A program made the translations under genes and the position numbers. From Diabrotica undecimpunctata (Eukaryota; Arthropoda; Insecta; Coleoptera; Chrysomelidae), in NCBI RefSeq assembly GCF_040954645.1, contig NC_092808.1, positions 12,701,883 through 12,765,882 of the forward strand: a stretch of 64,000 bases of DNA. The letters run 5' to 3'. Of the stretch, positions 10,704 to 22,661 are shown piece after piece. The notes beneath the pieces are model-generated. The model was given only the letters and a program-made list of their open reading frames with translations, had not been told where the DNA came from and ran no database searches. Within the stretch, counting starts at the first letter, position 1. The number at the start of each line of letters is the position of its first letter.

Positions 10704-11973
10704 CTACGGACAGGTATCATCACTATCTGACTCGCTATCCGATTCATCTGAATCTTCATCATTACGAATAATTAAAGGTCTTACTTCATCAATAACTTGT
10801 TCTATTTCATATGAGTCTAAAATTTTTTTTTTCAGTATGCTCAATACATTTCCGCCATTGTTCCTCATTGACTTGGTTTGGTGCATCTTGCCAGAGTTGT
10901 AAAACGCTGGCTTCGTCGGTGGTCATACATGCATGTTTATCATAGTAGTTTTTAGTGATGCCCCACACCAATTCAATTGGATTATACTGGCAGTGATATG
11001 GTGGTAGTCTTAGGACCTCATGACCATATTTTAGTGCCATTTGGTCAACGACAAATTTTTTCTCAGTAATGTGTTCTTTGCACTTATTTAATAATTCAGC
11101 TTTTAAAACTAGATGTTCGTGTTCTATATTTTTCTCCGGCAGCCAAGTCTTCTTTTTTCCAGCTGCTTGTGGGAAACTTTTCCTCCTCTCTGGTGTGATA
11201 CGAAGCATTGTCTAAGAATATTAATGACGGATTTTCCAGATTTTTTAATAATTTTTCCTCAAACCAATGTTCAAAAATATCGGCGTCTATATTTCCGTGG
11301 TAATCATCAGATTTTTTTGTCGAAGAAAATATAAGACTAGCATTGGGTATAAAACCTTCCGTATTTCCTGCATGCAATATAATATAACTTTTACCATTAC
11401 TCGCACTAGTACTCGAATAGCATTTGGTAGAATCATCTTGCCAGGATGATTTGGTATTATTTCCTTTCGCAAAAATCCATGTTTCGTCAAGAAACACAAA
11501 TTGTCTGGCAAATTCGGAATTCTTGTTTTTTAAATAGTTTCTTATAAATTTCCACCTTTTTCGAACAACATTGGACAGCTCGCACACCTTTACACTTTAC
11601 GATTATCGTTTTTTTTGTATTTAAAACCCATAGCTTTTAATACTTTTGATAAACTGGTCAAACCCATATCACAAAGTTCTCTGTCCTTTATTTTTTGAAT
11701 AAGTGTCTTTATTGTAACATGTTCTTTTGCTTTGTACATGTCATAAATGATATTTCTGATTGAGATTTTAATACTTTGTGGCAAGTCGAGGGTTTTCGGA
11801 TGCAAACGAATCCTTTTATTTTCCTTACTTAATTCCTCCTCACTCATTTTGCGAAATCTTTGCAAGGTCCGTTCTGAAATTCCACAAGCTGCACTTGTCC
11901 TTTTTTCGCATTCAATTTGCGTTTTTTCACGATTTATAAAAAAATTGTTTTGGTAGCGCTGATTTATCCTCAA
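10704..11973 (-). pseudogene. Tc1/mariner-related transposase, DD~80E type, copy 1
   Basis: Three overlapping minus-strand frames together give one DDE transposase. The N-terminal helix-turn-helix region lies in 11973-11590 (ISERTLQRF..). VFLDETWIFA holds the first D at about 11488, and LIFLDNASYH the second near 11212. LPPYHCQYNPIELVW carries the E near 10974. The D-to-E distance is about 79 codons, with a frameshift between them. The end is a strongly acidic tail (DEDSDESDSESDSDD). The same layout occurs in the better copy at 19.7-21.1 kb. A stop near 11588 and a frameshift near 11200 kill it; no ATG start is visible. I did not find its inverted ends. Confidence 0.8.
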
Positions 11974-12347
11974 GTACTACAGCCGTTCAGTAGGAGGTTC
12001 GGTACCACAAAGCAGGTAGAAAAGGGAAAGCCATAACAGACTGGCTGTAACTAGAGTCATAAATTATTTTTCGGACGTTAATCCGAAATACGACAGGGTA
12101 AAACGACTTAACTATAATGTAATTTTTTTCAGACTTGTCTCTAACTGCGCACTTTCGGCAGTTATATGATCTGATGGTCTATGTGGTAGCAAATTTTTAT
12201 TTTTTGTAGTAGTAGTTCGTGCATTTTCTAATTTTCTTTATTATTATCTAATATTTCGTTGCTATCAGAGTAATTGTCTGAATTAACATAAGAGGGATCT
12301 TTTTCAGTTGTTGGGAGTGTTTTTTCTCTTCAAATATTATATTTGTA

Positions 12348-12602
12348 TCAATTCATCATCATCACTGGCTCGACAACCCTTTTTGGGTCTTGGCCTGTTC
12401 CAGGATTCTTCTCCATTCTGATCTGTTTCGTGTTTTTTTTCTCTATTTTTGTTATTTTTAAGGTTGTTATATCATTTTCTATTTGTTCTAAGTTCTCAGT
12501 TTCGGTCTTCCTCTTGTTCTTTTTCCTACTGGCATCTGTTTGAATATTTTGTTTGGTATTTCGCCTTCTTCCATTCTTTCTACATGTCCTCATTTGTATC
12601 AA
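12348..12602 (-). pseudogene. LINE 3' end (RT C-terminus) with (ATG)n tail
   Basis: On the minus strand the frame GHVERMEEGEIPNKI..PVGKRTRGRPK matches the C-terminal region of insect endonuclease-RT LINEs, and further on WRRILEQAKTQKGL is the usual last motif. It ends in GTGATGATGATGA, the simple-repeat tail of this group. Heavily 5'-truncated, frameshifted. Confidence 0.7.
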
Positions 12603-14281
12603 TTAAAATTGTTAATTAGTCAAACGAGTTAAAACTAGTTCATTTATGCTGGTTTCTGTAACTTTCATTATTTTTCTTGGCAGTGCTTCACTTTTTTCAA
12701 ATTTTTTCTACGAAAGCTTCTACCTAGTTTATACAATTTATGCCTTAAACTTGTTTATAAATTATATCATTAAGTATATTCTGCTTTTAATATGTTTAAA
12801 ATCAATAAAGCTAATAATTCTTTTATACTCTGATACATAACCATACATAACCAATATAAAAATTTGTTGTCATAATCTGTCATAACTGGTAAGTGATTCC
12901 TGACATCGCCCTTTATAACACAGAGTAGGTTTCAAAAACTCCCTTAATAATGCGCAGTTTTTCATTGATACCCTGGACTATAAGGCTAATGCTGTATGTA
13001 GATGTCAGATTTATTATTTCCACATTTAAAAACATATAATCAGACCTAGTGGATCCTACTTTTTTTTTAACTATTAATGTCTAATTTAGTTTGCTAAGAA
13101 ACAAGTAACTAAACGGTGTTAACTGGTATTAACTACCCCATTATTATGTAAGTATTAAATTTGAATTATATTGTGCCTAAAATCTAACGATAATCTACAT
13201 GCATCTTCAAATAATTACAATTTTTATACAAAGCACACCACTGTTACCATCGTAACGAAAGAAAAGAAAAAGAAAACCGTGCATGAAACAAGAGACTGTA
13301 TTATTGATAAAAATGAGCGTCGCAAATTGTTTTATACGAGTGCTCTGTGACAATGGCGGGAAAACTCAGGACTGTCTTATCGTAAATAATGCATAGGGGT
13401 TGCCTATTCTTTCTGCGGTTCGGGGAAAATTTGTGGCTACAATTTTCTAGGTATCCTTGGCTTTTCGATTTTCGAGCTACAAAATATACGAAGGAGAATT
13501 ATTGAGTACCATATATGTTTAGAAAATGGTGGGAAAGGTATATTTCAAGTAATATTTCAACACACATTTCTTAAAAAAAACAATAAATCTAACAAACTTC
13601 TTGAACATAAACAAAAAAGAATTCATCAATGCATCCATTTTATTTTGAAACTATTTATTTGTTTATTATGAACGTTAATTTCCATAGGCGTGCTTAGGAT
13701 TTCACGTGTAGGTGCCCATGACGTAAGTGAGCACCTCATAGTCTAATAATTGACTTTTTTTTAATAAATAATTAATTTTTTAGGTTAGTTTTATTTTTAC
13801 TAATATCTTAAAATTTTATTTTAGGCAATAAGGTGAAGAGCATTAGTAAAAATTAAAAATCCGTGTGAAATGCAGTCATAAAAATAAACTTTTATTTTAT
13901 TAATAGATATTAAAGTATGTATTAAAACTACGATGATATTCTTCTATTGAAAGGCAAAATTTTCTTAATCCTTCGGAGGTCACGGTCATAAGATGTACTG
14001 TATAGGTCGCGGTGTATCTCAGAGATACATTCGTTTAAGTTTAATGTTTCAATAAGATTGAAAAAAAAAACCGATCGAGATCGGAAGAAACGTTTACTTT
14101 GAACATAACTAATCAAAAACTAAGCGGATTTAAATTAATTTATTGTCAAGAGAAAATAAAATAAATGCAGTATTAAGAACATAACAAAATAAAAAAATGT
14201 AATAACTAGGTATTATTATTGTTACTAATCTAAGGCAAAAATAACCCAAACACATAATTAGATTTAGCTAAACTTAATCAG
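12603..14281. other. No recognised feature
   Basis: AT-rich sequence with no convincing coding frame, RNA gene or clear repeat structure that I can support. Confidence 0.4.
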
Positions 14282-14855
14282 TAGACTTCGGCAAATATGC
14301 ATATTGCATATTTTGCATATTGTGCATATTTTATGCAAATATTTCATATTTTGGCATATTTGTATAAAAGTTTGCATAAAGTGCATAAAAGTTCAGATTT
14401 TTATACTGTATTTGAAAATTTTTAAACATACCAATTTATTTCAATTCTTGTATAAAATTTTGTAGTCATTTTAATCAAGAAATGATCTAAGTACGTAATC
14501 TCTACAGGTACAAAACATTTACAATTTCAAAGAAGATCAATTTAAGTAGCCCTCAACATTCTTAGAAAGTCTCGGTCACTGAGGCATTCAGTTATTGGAT
14601 AATCGCTAAGGGTTCGCTCATTTGCATTTTATGATCTAATCCCCAAATCTATCTACAATTTATTGTATCTTAACAGCAGGTAAACGGCTAATAGTTTTGT
14701 TCCTAATTTAGGGATTTTCCAAACTCTCCCAGTTTATTGAATTAGGTACCTAAACATTTCTAATTTGATGCTCAGATTTGTAAATCATTTTTGTTTTGAT
14801 ATTCAAAGCGTAAACACTCGTTGTGCGTAACAAAAAGGAAGATTGTGATTTTATA

Positions 14856-16944
14856 ATGCCTAAAACAACCAGTGCTTCAACTTGGATTAAACCTTATAAA
14901 GAGCTGTCTATGGATATGGGAAAAATCTACTGTTCAGTCTGTGGCAAAATTGTAAGTATCTAATATTTTCTATTAAATATCTAATATTTCATACATACAG
15001 GGTGTTTCCAAATGACACTTACAACGTTTGACTGTAGATACTTCTCGAAAAATTGAACAAAACGATAAAGTTAATGAGGGGTCAAACTTATTTACTTTTC
15101 GAGATACAGGGTGTTAAAATTAAAAAAAATTAAATTCTTTTAGTTAATAACAACAATAACTTTAAAACCAATAAACTTATTTACTTGAAATTTAGTACTC
15201 GTAGGTTGTTTTTAAATGAAAAATAGCTTCCTTTAGTGAGAAAAAATTGTCCATGGTACAATACAATGGTGTGTATTTAGAAAAATTTTTCACCTTTACT
15301 TTTTTTATGAAGTCAGCTATTCTAAAACACAATTATTTTTATTGTAATTGAATTAACAAAAAAAAAACTTTTGTTGAATTTTAAAATAAGTTATATGATG
15401 TACTAATGGTTAGTAACAAAAACTAATTTGTGGATTAATACTGCATTTAAAACACTTAGCGAGTGTTTTTTTTTTCCAAACCAGTTATTTGATTAACCAA
15501 AATCACCTTGTATATTTTTATATTTTAAAGGTTGGGTTAAAATAAAGGTTTTTATTTTTATTTATAGATAGCATGTGAGAAGAAATTTCAGATAGACCAA
15601 CATGTGAGAACTGCTTCACACATTGCAAAAAAAGGAAAAATAGGAGGAAAACATCAAACTTCAATGGCTAAATGTTTCCAATCTACTTCAAAAAAATTAG
15701 ATGAGCAAGAAACTTTTAATGAAGACTTGTGTCGCGCATTAGTGTCTGCAAACATACCGCTTTCAAAATTAGCAAATGTAAATTTTAGTTCGTTTCTAAA
15801 AAAATATTGCAAACTTAATGTTCCAAGTGATCGGTCTCTAAGAAGAAATAATGTGAACGGGCTATACTCGTCGGTGTTAATTAATATTAAGGAAGAAATT
15901 GCAGATAATTATTTTTACATATCTGTAGACGAAACCACTGATTCCTCAGGAAAGTATATTGCTCATTTATTGATTGGTGTTCTTAAAGAAGATACCTTAC
16001 CAAAATCTCATCTTATTTCATGCCAGCAACTTGAGAAAACAAATGCTTTAACAATTTCGCGTTTTATACAAGAAACATTAGCAAATTTTTTTCTTCCGAC
16101 AACTATTCCTTCTAATAAATTACTGCTTATTTTATCGGATGCTGCTCCTTATATGGTGAAAGCAGGACAAAATTTAAAAATATTTTTCCCAGATTTAATA
16201 CATGTTACTTGTGTAGCGCATGGATTAAACAGAGTTGCAGAGGAAATACGAAAAAAGTTTCCTCTTGTAAATACCATGATATCCAGTGTCAAAAAAGTAT
16301 TTCTTAAATCTCCTATAAGAATTCAACTTTATAAAGAAATGCTACCTAACATTCCTCTTCCACCACAACCTATTTTAACGCGATGGGGAACATGGTTAGA
16401 AGCAGCTAATTTTTATGCAGATCATTTTGTTAAAATAAAGAACATAATTGATACGTTAACAGATGAAAGTTCCCAATCTCTTTTGGATTCTAAACAAACT
16501 TTTCAGAGTAACTTGCTTCAACAAGAACTTTCATTTATAAAATCAAATTTTAGTTTTGTTCAAAAAACAATTACTCAGTTAGAATCACCAAAACTGTCAT
16601 TGTTCGAAAGTACAGCATTAATAAAAGAATTTGCGTCATGTTGTCGGAACGTTAGAGGTAATATTGGAAAAGATATTTTAAAAAAATTTGAAGCTACTAT
16701 GGAAAAAAATAAAGGTTACCATATTCTTTCTGAAGTAGTCAGTGTTCTAGCTGGAAATATTTAGGAAACAATTAATTTAGAACCAAATGTTTTGGTTAGT
16801 TTGAAAAATGCTCCCGTTACATCAGTTGATGTTGAACGAAGTTTTTCCATATATAAATATATGTACTCAGACAGAAGCCACAAGTTTTTGTTAGAAAATT
16901 TTGAACACCACTTGGTCATTTATTGTTACCATAATTCTAAATAA
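14856..16944 (+). pseudogene. hAT transposase (BED finger + DUF659), copy 1
   Basis: Exon 1 is 14856-14951 (MPKTTSASTW..CSVCGKI), ending at GTAAGT. The intron runs 14952-15567 and ends TTTATAG; exon 2 starts at 15568 (IACEKKF). The junction keeps the frame and assembles a BED-like zinc finger, C-x2-C ... H-x5-H, across the intron. Exon 2 carries FYISVDETTDSSGKY, LILSDAAPYM and HVTCVAHGLNR of the catalytic region, a WGTWLEAANFY segment, and the dimerisation end SVDVERSFSIYKYM. Full length is about 490 residues. One TAG at 16762-16764 interrupts it; copy 2 has TCG there. The C-terminal end (HKFLLENFEHHLVIY) is intact in this copy only. Confidence 0.92.
14998..15117. repeat. Intron repeat bounded by ACAGGGTGTT
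   Basis: Within the transposase intron, ACAGGGTGTTTCC near 14998 and ATACAGGGTGTTAAAATT near 15106 frame a section containing TACTTCTCGAAAAATTGAAC. The same section is in copy 2 (about 45527-45645). It looks like an older small repeat carried inside the hAT. Confidence 0.45.
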
Positions 16945-17121
16945 GTTTATTCATACTTAAAAATGATGTAGTTACTTAAAATAAATGTAAATCTTAATGA
17001 ATAGTAGGAAATATTTAGTTATGTACACTTTTTTTTTTTAAATAAAATTGTTACTATTTTACGATTTTTTTATTTATTTGTATGCATATTTTGTAAAATA
17101 TTTGCATATTTTCGGGTAAAC

Positions 17122-17535
17122 ACGAATATACACGAATAGGACATACCAGATTCACGCATGAACACCTACTAAGGCAGGAACCTCCTGGAATATGCTACGC
17201 CTGTGACACCAATATACCTGTATGCCACATTCTTATAGACTGTCCATTATATCAAACGGAAAGACAAGCTACTGGACTACCAAGTGATATAAAGTGCGCT
17301 TTAGACAGTGCGGATAGTAACAAAATCATTAGGTTTTTAAAGAAAACGAAATTGTATAATCAAATATAAGTGATACTTCAAGAAAAATTCTAAATTATAA
17401 TCAACTTTGTAAAAACTTTATAGTTTATATTTTATATTATAATATAGTCTATATTTTACCACCGCTAATAACCTTCTATGGTTGATGCGGGGTATTCACA
17501 ATAAAAAAATAAATAAATAAATAAAATAAATATTT
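17122..17535 (+). pseudogene. Jockey-like LINE 3' end
   Basis: The frame RIGHTRFTHEHLL..CYACDTNIPVCHILIDCPLY ends with NQI and a stop near 17369. The C-x2-C..H..C knuckle after the RNase H region is typical of Jockey-clade ORF2 ends. A 3' UTR follows, ending in (AAAT/AATA)n at 17503-17535. It closely matches 35880-36265, the end of a longer copy. Confidence 0.85.
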
Positions 17536-18345
17536 GATAGTTTTGTATAAATTCAACTAAATAAACGTTTGTATTGACTGTATTATAAACACGTGACATG
17601 TGTATTAATAGTTCCATCTACTGCTTCGAATATAACCTCTTCCGAGACAGCCCTGTCTCTTACAACTTCTCAAAACTTTTATCAGATAGCATCCAATTCA
17701 ACCACCTGTTTTCCTCCTTCTCCGTTAGCCCCGCACACGTGACAAAAGACCTCATCATCGTAGCCCTTTCTGGAATATGTTGCTATATATACATCGAATG
17801 TTTCACTAGTTGTTGGTGTAAAGACCGGAAGTATCATCGGAGGTGTCGTGACTGAGATAACGGAGGCTGTTGAAGCGCGGTCGGATGTTGCCCTTGCGGT
17901 CCCTTTTGGAACGAAACGTGATAGATTTGAATGGTAACTGGAGAATATTTTTTTCAACTAATCGATTAAACAATTTATCAGAAATTACATACTGTTAGAT
18001 CTTGTTTTCCTTGAAGCATCTCCAGAATGAAAATTTAATAAAAAGTATCTGTGACCCTACTAATTTATTGATTACTAATGTTATTTATTTTCCTTTATTT
18101 AAATTTCACTATATAATATGATAGTTGAAATGCCAAGAAGACAGTTTTAAAACAATATACCAAATGAGGTAGAATATCCTAGAGAGAACGCAATAAGGAA
18201 CAATCAACTAGGAAATTAGGGATGGAAGTTATTCGCTATGAAGCAAAGAGACCTTGAGGGACAGGTGGAAATTAAATTCGGAATATGAAAATCACTCTAT
18301 CTTTCAGAAACAAATTTATATATAGGACAGTGTATTATGTGCCTT
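17536..18345. other. Unassigned; small frame with CHVCG
   Basis: A minus-strand frame at 17957-17682 contains FCHVCGANGEGG, a lone zinc-knuckle-like element, in a slightly GC-richer stretch. I do not recognise the protein and see no extension on either side. Confidence 0.25.
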
Positions 18346-18349
18346 AAAC

Positions 18350-18605
18350 TAGAAGGTTCACTTTTGATGACACGAATATTAACACTTTTTTATCTATGTC
18401 TGCATAACGAATACATCCCAAATAAATGGAAAAAATTGATTAAAATTCTTCTTGATAAAGCAGAAGATAAATAAAATCTTGAAAACTATAGACCCTTAGC
18501 TTAAAAAACCACCTATATAAGCTCTTTACTTGAATAGTGGCAAACAGATTGGAGGTATAACTCGATTTTTACCAGTCAGAAGAACAACCAGGGTCAACTC
18601 TCGTA
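18350..18605 (+). pseudogene. Reverse transcriptase finger-domain fragment
   Basis: The translation contains NEYIPNKWKKLIKILLDKAED and LENYRPLA, matching the segment before RT motif A ('IP..W....I.LL.KKGDK.NLENYRPISLL'). Stops interrupt it. It abuts a different LINE at about 18606. Confidence 0.7.
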
Positions 18606-19296
18606 GAAAAGTCTACCAAATATAATAGAAGAGAAGTGAAAAGAATTTGCAAAAAAAGAAAGGAGAACAGCTAGAAAAGCAATTGAAAACATAGAAGAAG
18701 CCTACAAAAACAAAGAGGTAAAGAATTTCTACCAAGAACTTAAAAAATCCAGAGAAACTAAACAAAATAATCCACAGTATTGCAGAAACAAAGAAGGCTT
18801 ACTTCTAGAAACAACAAAAGAAACATTAAACAGATGGGCGGAATATTTTGAAGATCTAATAAATACAGACCAACAAGAGGAACACGAGGGAAAGGAGAAT
18901 TGGCAAGAAGATGAAGAATGGACTAAAAAATAAAAAAAGTGCAGGAGAAAGTGGTATCTTAGCTGAGATTTTTGGCGCAAAAGGAAGGTGGCGAAAGATT
19001 GAAGGAAAGGATCTATCAAATCTATCTATCACTTGACACTAATAATTTGGCAAAAGGAATTAATGCCGAAACAATGGAATAGCGCTCTTATTTATCCTAT
19101 CTATAAAAAAGAGGACAAACCGGAGTGCGAAAACTATAGAGGTATAGCACTATTAGAAGTAGTCTATAAAATACTTGCAAAAATTATTAGAAAAAGATTA
19201 ATAAAATATGATAACAAAGTGATGGGAGAATATTAGGGAGGTTTAGATCAGGAAGAACAACTACTGATCAAATAAGTATATTATAATCTATTTCTA
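18606..19296 (+). pseudogene. LINE reverse transcriptase, left part, split by DD82E element
   Basis: Linker residues (REVKRICKKRKENS.., FYQELKKSRETK, NKEGLLLETTKETLNRWAEYFEDL) are followed by the RT finger segment MPKQWNSALIYPIYKKEDK..CENYRGIALLEVVYK and then GGFRSGRTTTDQISI. This is a standard insect endonuclease-RT LINE. The reading stops at the inverted end of the mariner-related element at 19297 and continues at 21581. Confidence 0.8.
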
Positions 19297-21580
19297 ATGA
19301 GTGTAGAGTAATAAAATCTCATGAAGTATTCAAAAGCGCTACAGGGTAATCCGTCAATAATCCGTCAATAAATTCCGTCCGCATTGCAAAATTCTGTCGT
19401 TTCATAAAGAGCAGGTAGGTATCACCCTGTTTTAAGGGATTAGTCCATTGTTATCGACAGATAAACACTGAGCCAGAGGCGCGCTAGTGGGTTAATTGAC
19501 AAAAGAATATGCATTCTTAAAAATCATATTAAAGGAAATAAAAATGTAATACAGCAGAACAGTGTTATTAAAAAAATATAAAATGTAACAATAAAATATA
19601 TACGAACCGAAATCGGGAAATACTCACAAACACACACGAATGAACTTTACATATTGAAACACTTGTGGGGAGTTTAAATCAATTTATTCACAAAAACTAC
19701 AAAAACTTTACTGGATACGTTATTACAATTCTACATCACTATAGTCTTCATCCGAAGAACTGTCATCATCCCCTGGTGTTATAATTATAGGGTCAACCAC
19801 CTGATCGACCAAGTTGTCCAGTTCCCACATTTTATCTTCCTCTTTTAAAACATGCTGGATTGCTTTTTGCCAGTTTTCTGATGTGATTTCCATAATGGCT
19901 TGATCAAACAATACCTTGACATCTTTCATTTTAAATGTGGTATTGTGCCTTGCAACATATCCTTTAACTTGTGCCCATATAAGTTCTATGGGATTTAATT
20001 CGCAATGATATGGCGGTAGGCGTAGCACAGTTACTTTATACTTTTCTGCTACATCTTCTACGGCATATTTTATGAAGCGAGATTTATGTTGTTTTACTAC
20101 GGCTAGTAGTTCCTTCTTTATCGAATTCGTCTCAAACTGAATACCTTTAGTTGACAGCTAGTTAATAATTTCTTGCTTTCTCCAAGCTGAAGTTGGTACC
20201 TTCTCTATGCGCCTTGAATGGTAGCTTGCATTATCCATAACCACGACCGAATCAGCTGGAAGAAATTTTAACATTTCCCCGAAGTAGTCTTCGAAGACAT
20301 CCGAATTCATGTCCTCATGATAATCTCCCGTCCGACACGACTCAAAGCTTAACAAACCTTCTTTTAAAAATCCTTCTTCGCTTCCAATGTGAGCAATTAT
20401 AAGCCTCTTCCCTTTTCCCGAAGGCACTTTAATACCCGTCGAAAGGCCTTCTATGAAAGCTTGGCGAGCACTTGTTACATTTTTATCTTGCCACATTTTT
20501 TGGACTATATAACCTTCGTTTATCCACGTCTCATCAAGATAAAAAATTTTCTTGTGCTCTCTGCGGTACTGTTTTATAGTTCTCAAATATTTTCGTCTCC
20601 AGCAAATGATTTCATCACTTTCCAGTAATAGTGCCTTTCGATTGTGCTTTTCCCAGGAAAAATTCATACTTTTTAAAGTTTTCCATAAAAGTTTTCTGGA
20701 TATCAAAGGAATATCGTTATCTTGGCTTATCTCCATTAGTATTTTGTCAAGGGTGGGTATTTCCTTTTTAAAATAAAACGAATGAACTTTTCTTCGAATG
20801 TCACGTTTGGTGTCTTCACCTAAGATTTTTATTGGTCTTCCTGATTTTCTCTTGCATGGACTTAACTGGCCTGATATCTTTCTTTCTCGCAATAATTTAA
20901 AAATCGTGGACTGTCCAATTCCAGTCATTCGGGCACATCGCTCAACACTTTCTTGCACAGACAAACTAGGGTGATCGTGTTTTATGCAATCATATACATT
21001 TAAAATTATAACTTTTTCACTAACAGATAGCGGAGAATTTTTTACACCTCTTTTCTTTGGAGTACCTAAATGTCGCCATTTTATAACTTTTTCAATATTT
21101 CTATATCACAATATTACTGTACGTTTAATTGGTGTAGTAACAATTACTAACTCGAATGTCGAATGTCGAATGATAATAATAAAATAAAAGAGGGATTATA
21201 ATGAAAGTGTAAGTAAAACCTCATTACGCGTTATTAGTCTTCATGTTGATTTATTTTAGTTCTTAGTAATATTAGGAGGTGCGTCATACCCTTATCAGTT
21301 TCTTCTAATGCTTTTATTCGTTCAGTAAGGAAGTGAATTGGTTTTTATAAATAAAAATGTAATTAGCTTTAATGACCATATAATGGAATACGAGTTTGAA
21401 GAATAAGTTAATCGAAAAATTAAATAAAATTGGTTATCACAAAATATCCAAAATATGATATTTTGAGGTACATCAATTTTTGACGACGAAGTTGACATCC
21501 GTCCATTTGCCTACGCCCATGACGACACCGAAATTCAGGCAAATTTTATGACACTTCATGATTTATTACTCTACACTCAT
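19297..21580 (-). mobile_element. Mariner-related DD82E element (Sailor-like)
   Basis: Inverted ends ATGAGTGTAGAGTAATAAA (19297) and its reverse complement ending at 21580 flank a single minus-strand transposase. The arms, about 28-31 bp, differ by a small indel. Tandem AATCCGTCAAT words sit just inside the left end, and GACGG/CCGTC words inside the right. The two flanks are parts of one LINE frame, which supports these ends as insertion boundaries. Length is about 2.28 kb. A TA duplication is not clean: TA on the left, TT on the right. Confidence 0.8.
19723..21093 (-). pseudogene. DD82E transposase, one nonsense codon
   Basis: The frame is open from about 21093 to the stop at 19723 apart from one TAG at 20158-20160 (..QEIIN*LSTKG..). 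It holds an N-terminal helix-turn-helix (TGIGQSTIFKLLRERK), GRPIKI, then YLDETWINEG with the first D near 20535. VVMDNASYHSRR carries the second D near 20235, and LPPYHCELNPIELIW the E near 19986. Exactly 82 residues separate the last D and E. That is the DD82E spacing I recall for the 'Sailor' group of the IS630-Tc1-mariner superfamily. The tail is acidic (DDDSSSDEDYSD). No ATG is seen at the frame's start, so the start codon may be mutated. Confidence 0.85.
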
Positions 21581-21870
21581 TTGAAACCAATTATAACATA
21601 TGTTATTTATCGATTTTAAATAAGCATATGACTCCACAAATAGAACGATGCTATATATGTGGCCATGATAACATTGGAAATACCATAAAAGCTCTTATAA
21701 GGCTAGTGAGCCTGACGCTTAGGAACACGATAAATAAGGTAACAATGGAAGGAAGCTTTTTAAGACAGTTCATAGTGAATTGAGGTTTAAAGCAAAGGGA
21801 TCCTCTATCAACGAATTTATTCAACCTAGTATTAGAACAAATCGTAAGAAGATCAATGATATGTGGTGAT
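21581..21870 (+). pseudogene. LINE reverse transcriptase, right part
   Basis: Continues the LINE of 18606-19296: DFK*AYDS (motif A, Q codon changed to TAA), YMAMITLEIPKKLI-like, RNTINKVTMEGSFLR and GLKQRDPLSTNLFNLVLEQ (motif B). Frame changes occur before and within it. YADD is not seen; the copy fades after about 21870. Confidence 0.8.
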
Positions 21871-21974
21871 ACTAGCGAGAATAAAAAAACATTTCAAAAA
21901 AGTTTTTCAGAAACTTTAAGAAGAAGCAAAAAGATACGGATTACATATTTGAGATCTATCAAATTCTCTATTTT

Positions 21975-22160
21975 TTATTATGTAAACACGCATGGAATAA
22001 CGAACATAGAGTTCAATGGAATGATCCAAATATAGTCCTAAAAGAAACGGATGATAAAAAGAGAAAAATCAAAGAAGCGGCTCTAATGAGACCAATTGTG
22101 TCGCAATTTCCTCGGCAAAATGTAGTAGGATCTGTTACCCATATTAAAAGAGGAAGTTAT
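21975..22160 (+). pseudogene. Possible Penelope-like element C-terminal relic
   Basis: WNNEHRVQWNDPNIVLKETD and KKRKIKEAALM resemble the end of the GIY-YIG region of Penelope-like elements ('H.I.W....VI..E....KR...EA..I'). No other part of the element is recognised here, so this is a weak call. Confidence 0.4.
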
Positions 22161-22661
22161 TAAAAGGAAAATACCAGTATTAGTAAGTCGGTAACATATA
22201 GAGGATACATCATTTATGTTTTTTAAATAACAAACATATAAAACCAGAATTTGGTGTTTATTGAAGGTAAACTAAATGCACGACCAAATACTTACCATGT
22301 AGGGATAGTATTATGAGGTTTTTTTCCTGGTTTTTCCCTCCTAATTTACTATGGAAACACGATATTTTTACTGTCATCATGGCATGTGTTTGTCTTTTTA
22401 AAGACGAATTACTTGCTATGATTTTTCTGACGGATATTCTCAAGTTAAAGTTAATTTCATGTAATCGAATGAACTATCTTACAAGTAAAGTAAAGTAAAC
22501 TCAACAATATTGGCAATATCATTTTAAAGCCGTCTACTTTAAAATGTATAATGTAGGACTGAATTGTCAATATAAATGAGTCAGATAAAATTAAATTATT
22601 TGAAGAATTTTTCACCAAGTAACAAAAAAACAAAATTTGTTTAATTTACTAATGTTTGTTT

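Larger units (their letters stand above)
14282..17121 (+). mobile_element. DUF659-type hAT transposon, copy 1, right end lost
   Basis: Starts with TAGACTTCGGCAAATATGCA, the same end as the intact copy at 44810. The first 120 bp hold a cluster of GCATAT words, likely sub-terminal transposase sites. It matches copy 2 with only scattered differences until GGGTAAACACG near 17115. There the last 60-70 bp, including the right inverted repeat, are replaced by a Jockey 3' fragment. Confidence 0.92.

Noticed and set aside
12646..12840. Hydrophobic 64-codon frame as a membrane protein
   Set aside because: AT-rich DNA gives Phe/Leu/Ile-rich frames by chance; no support.
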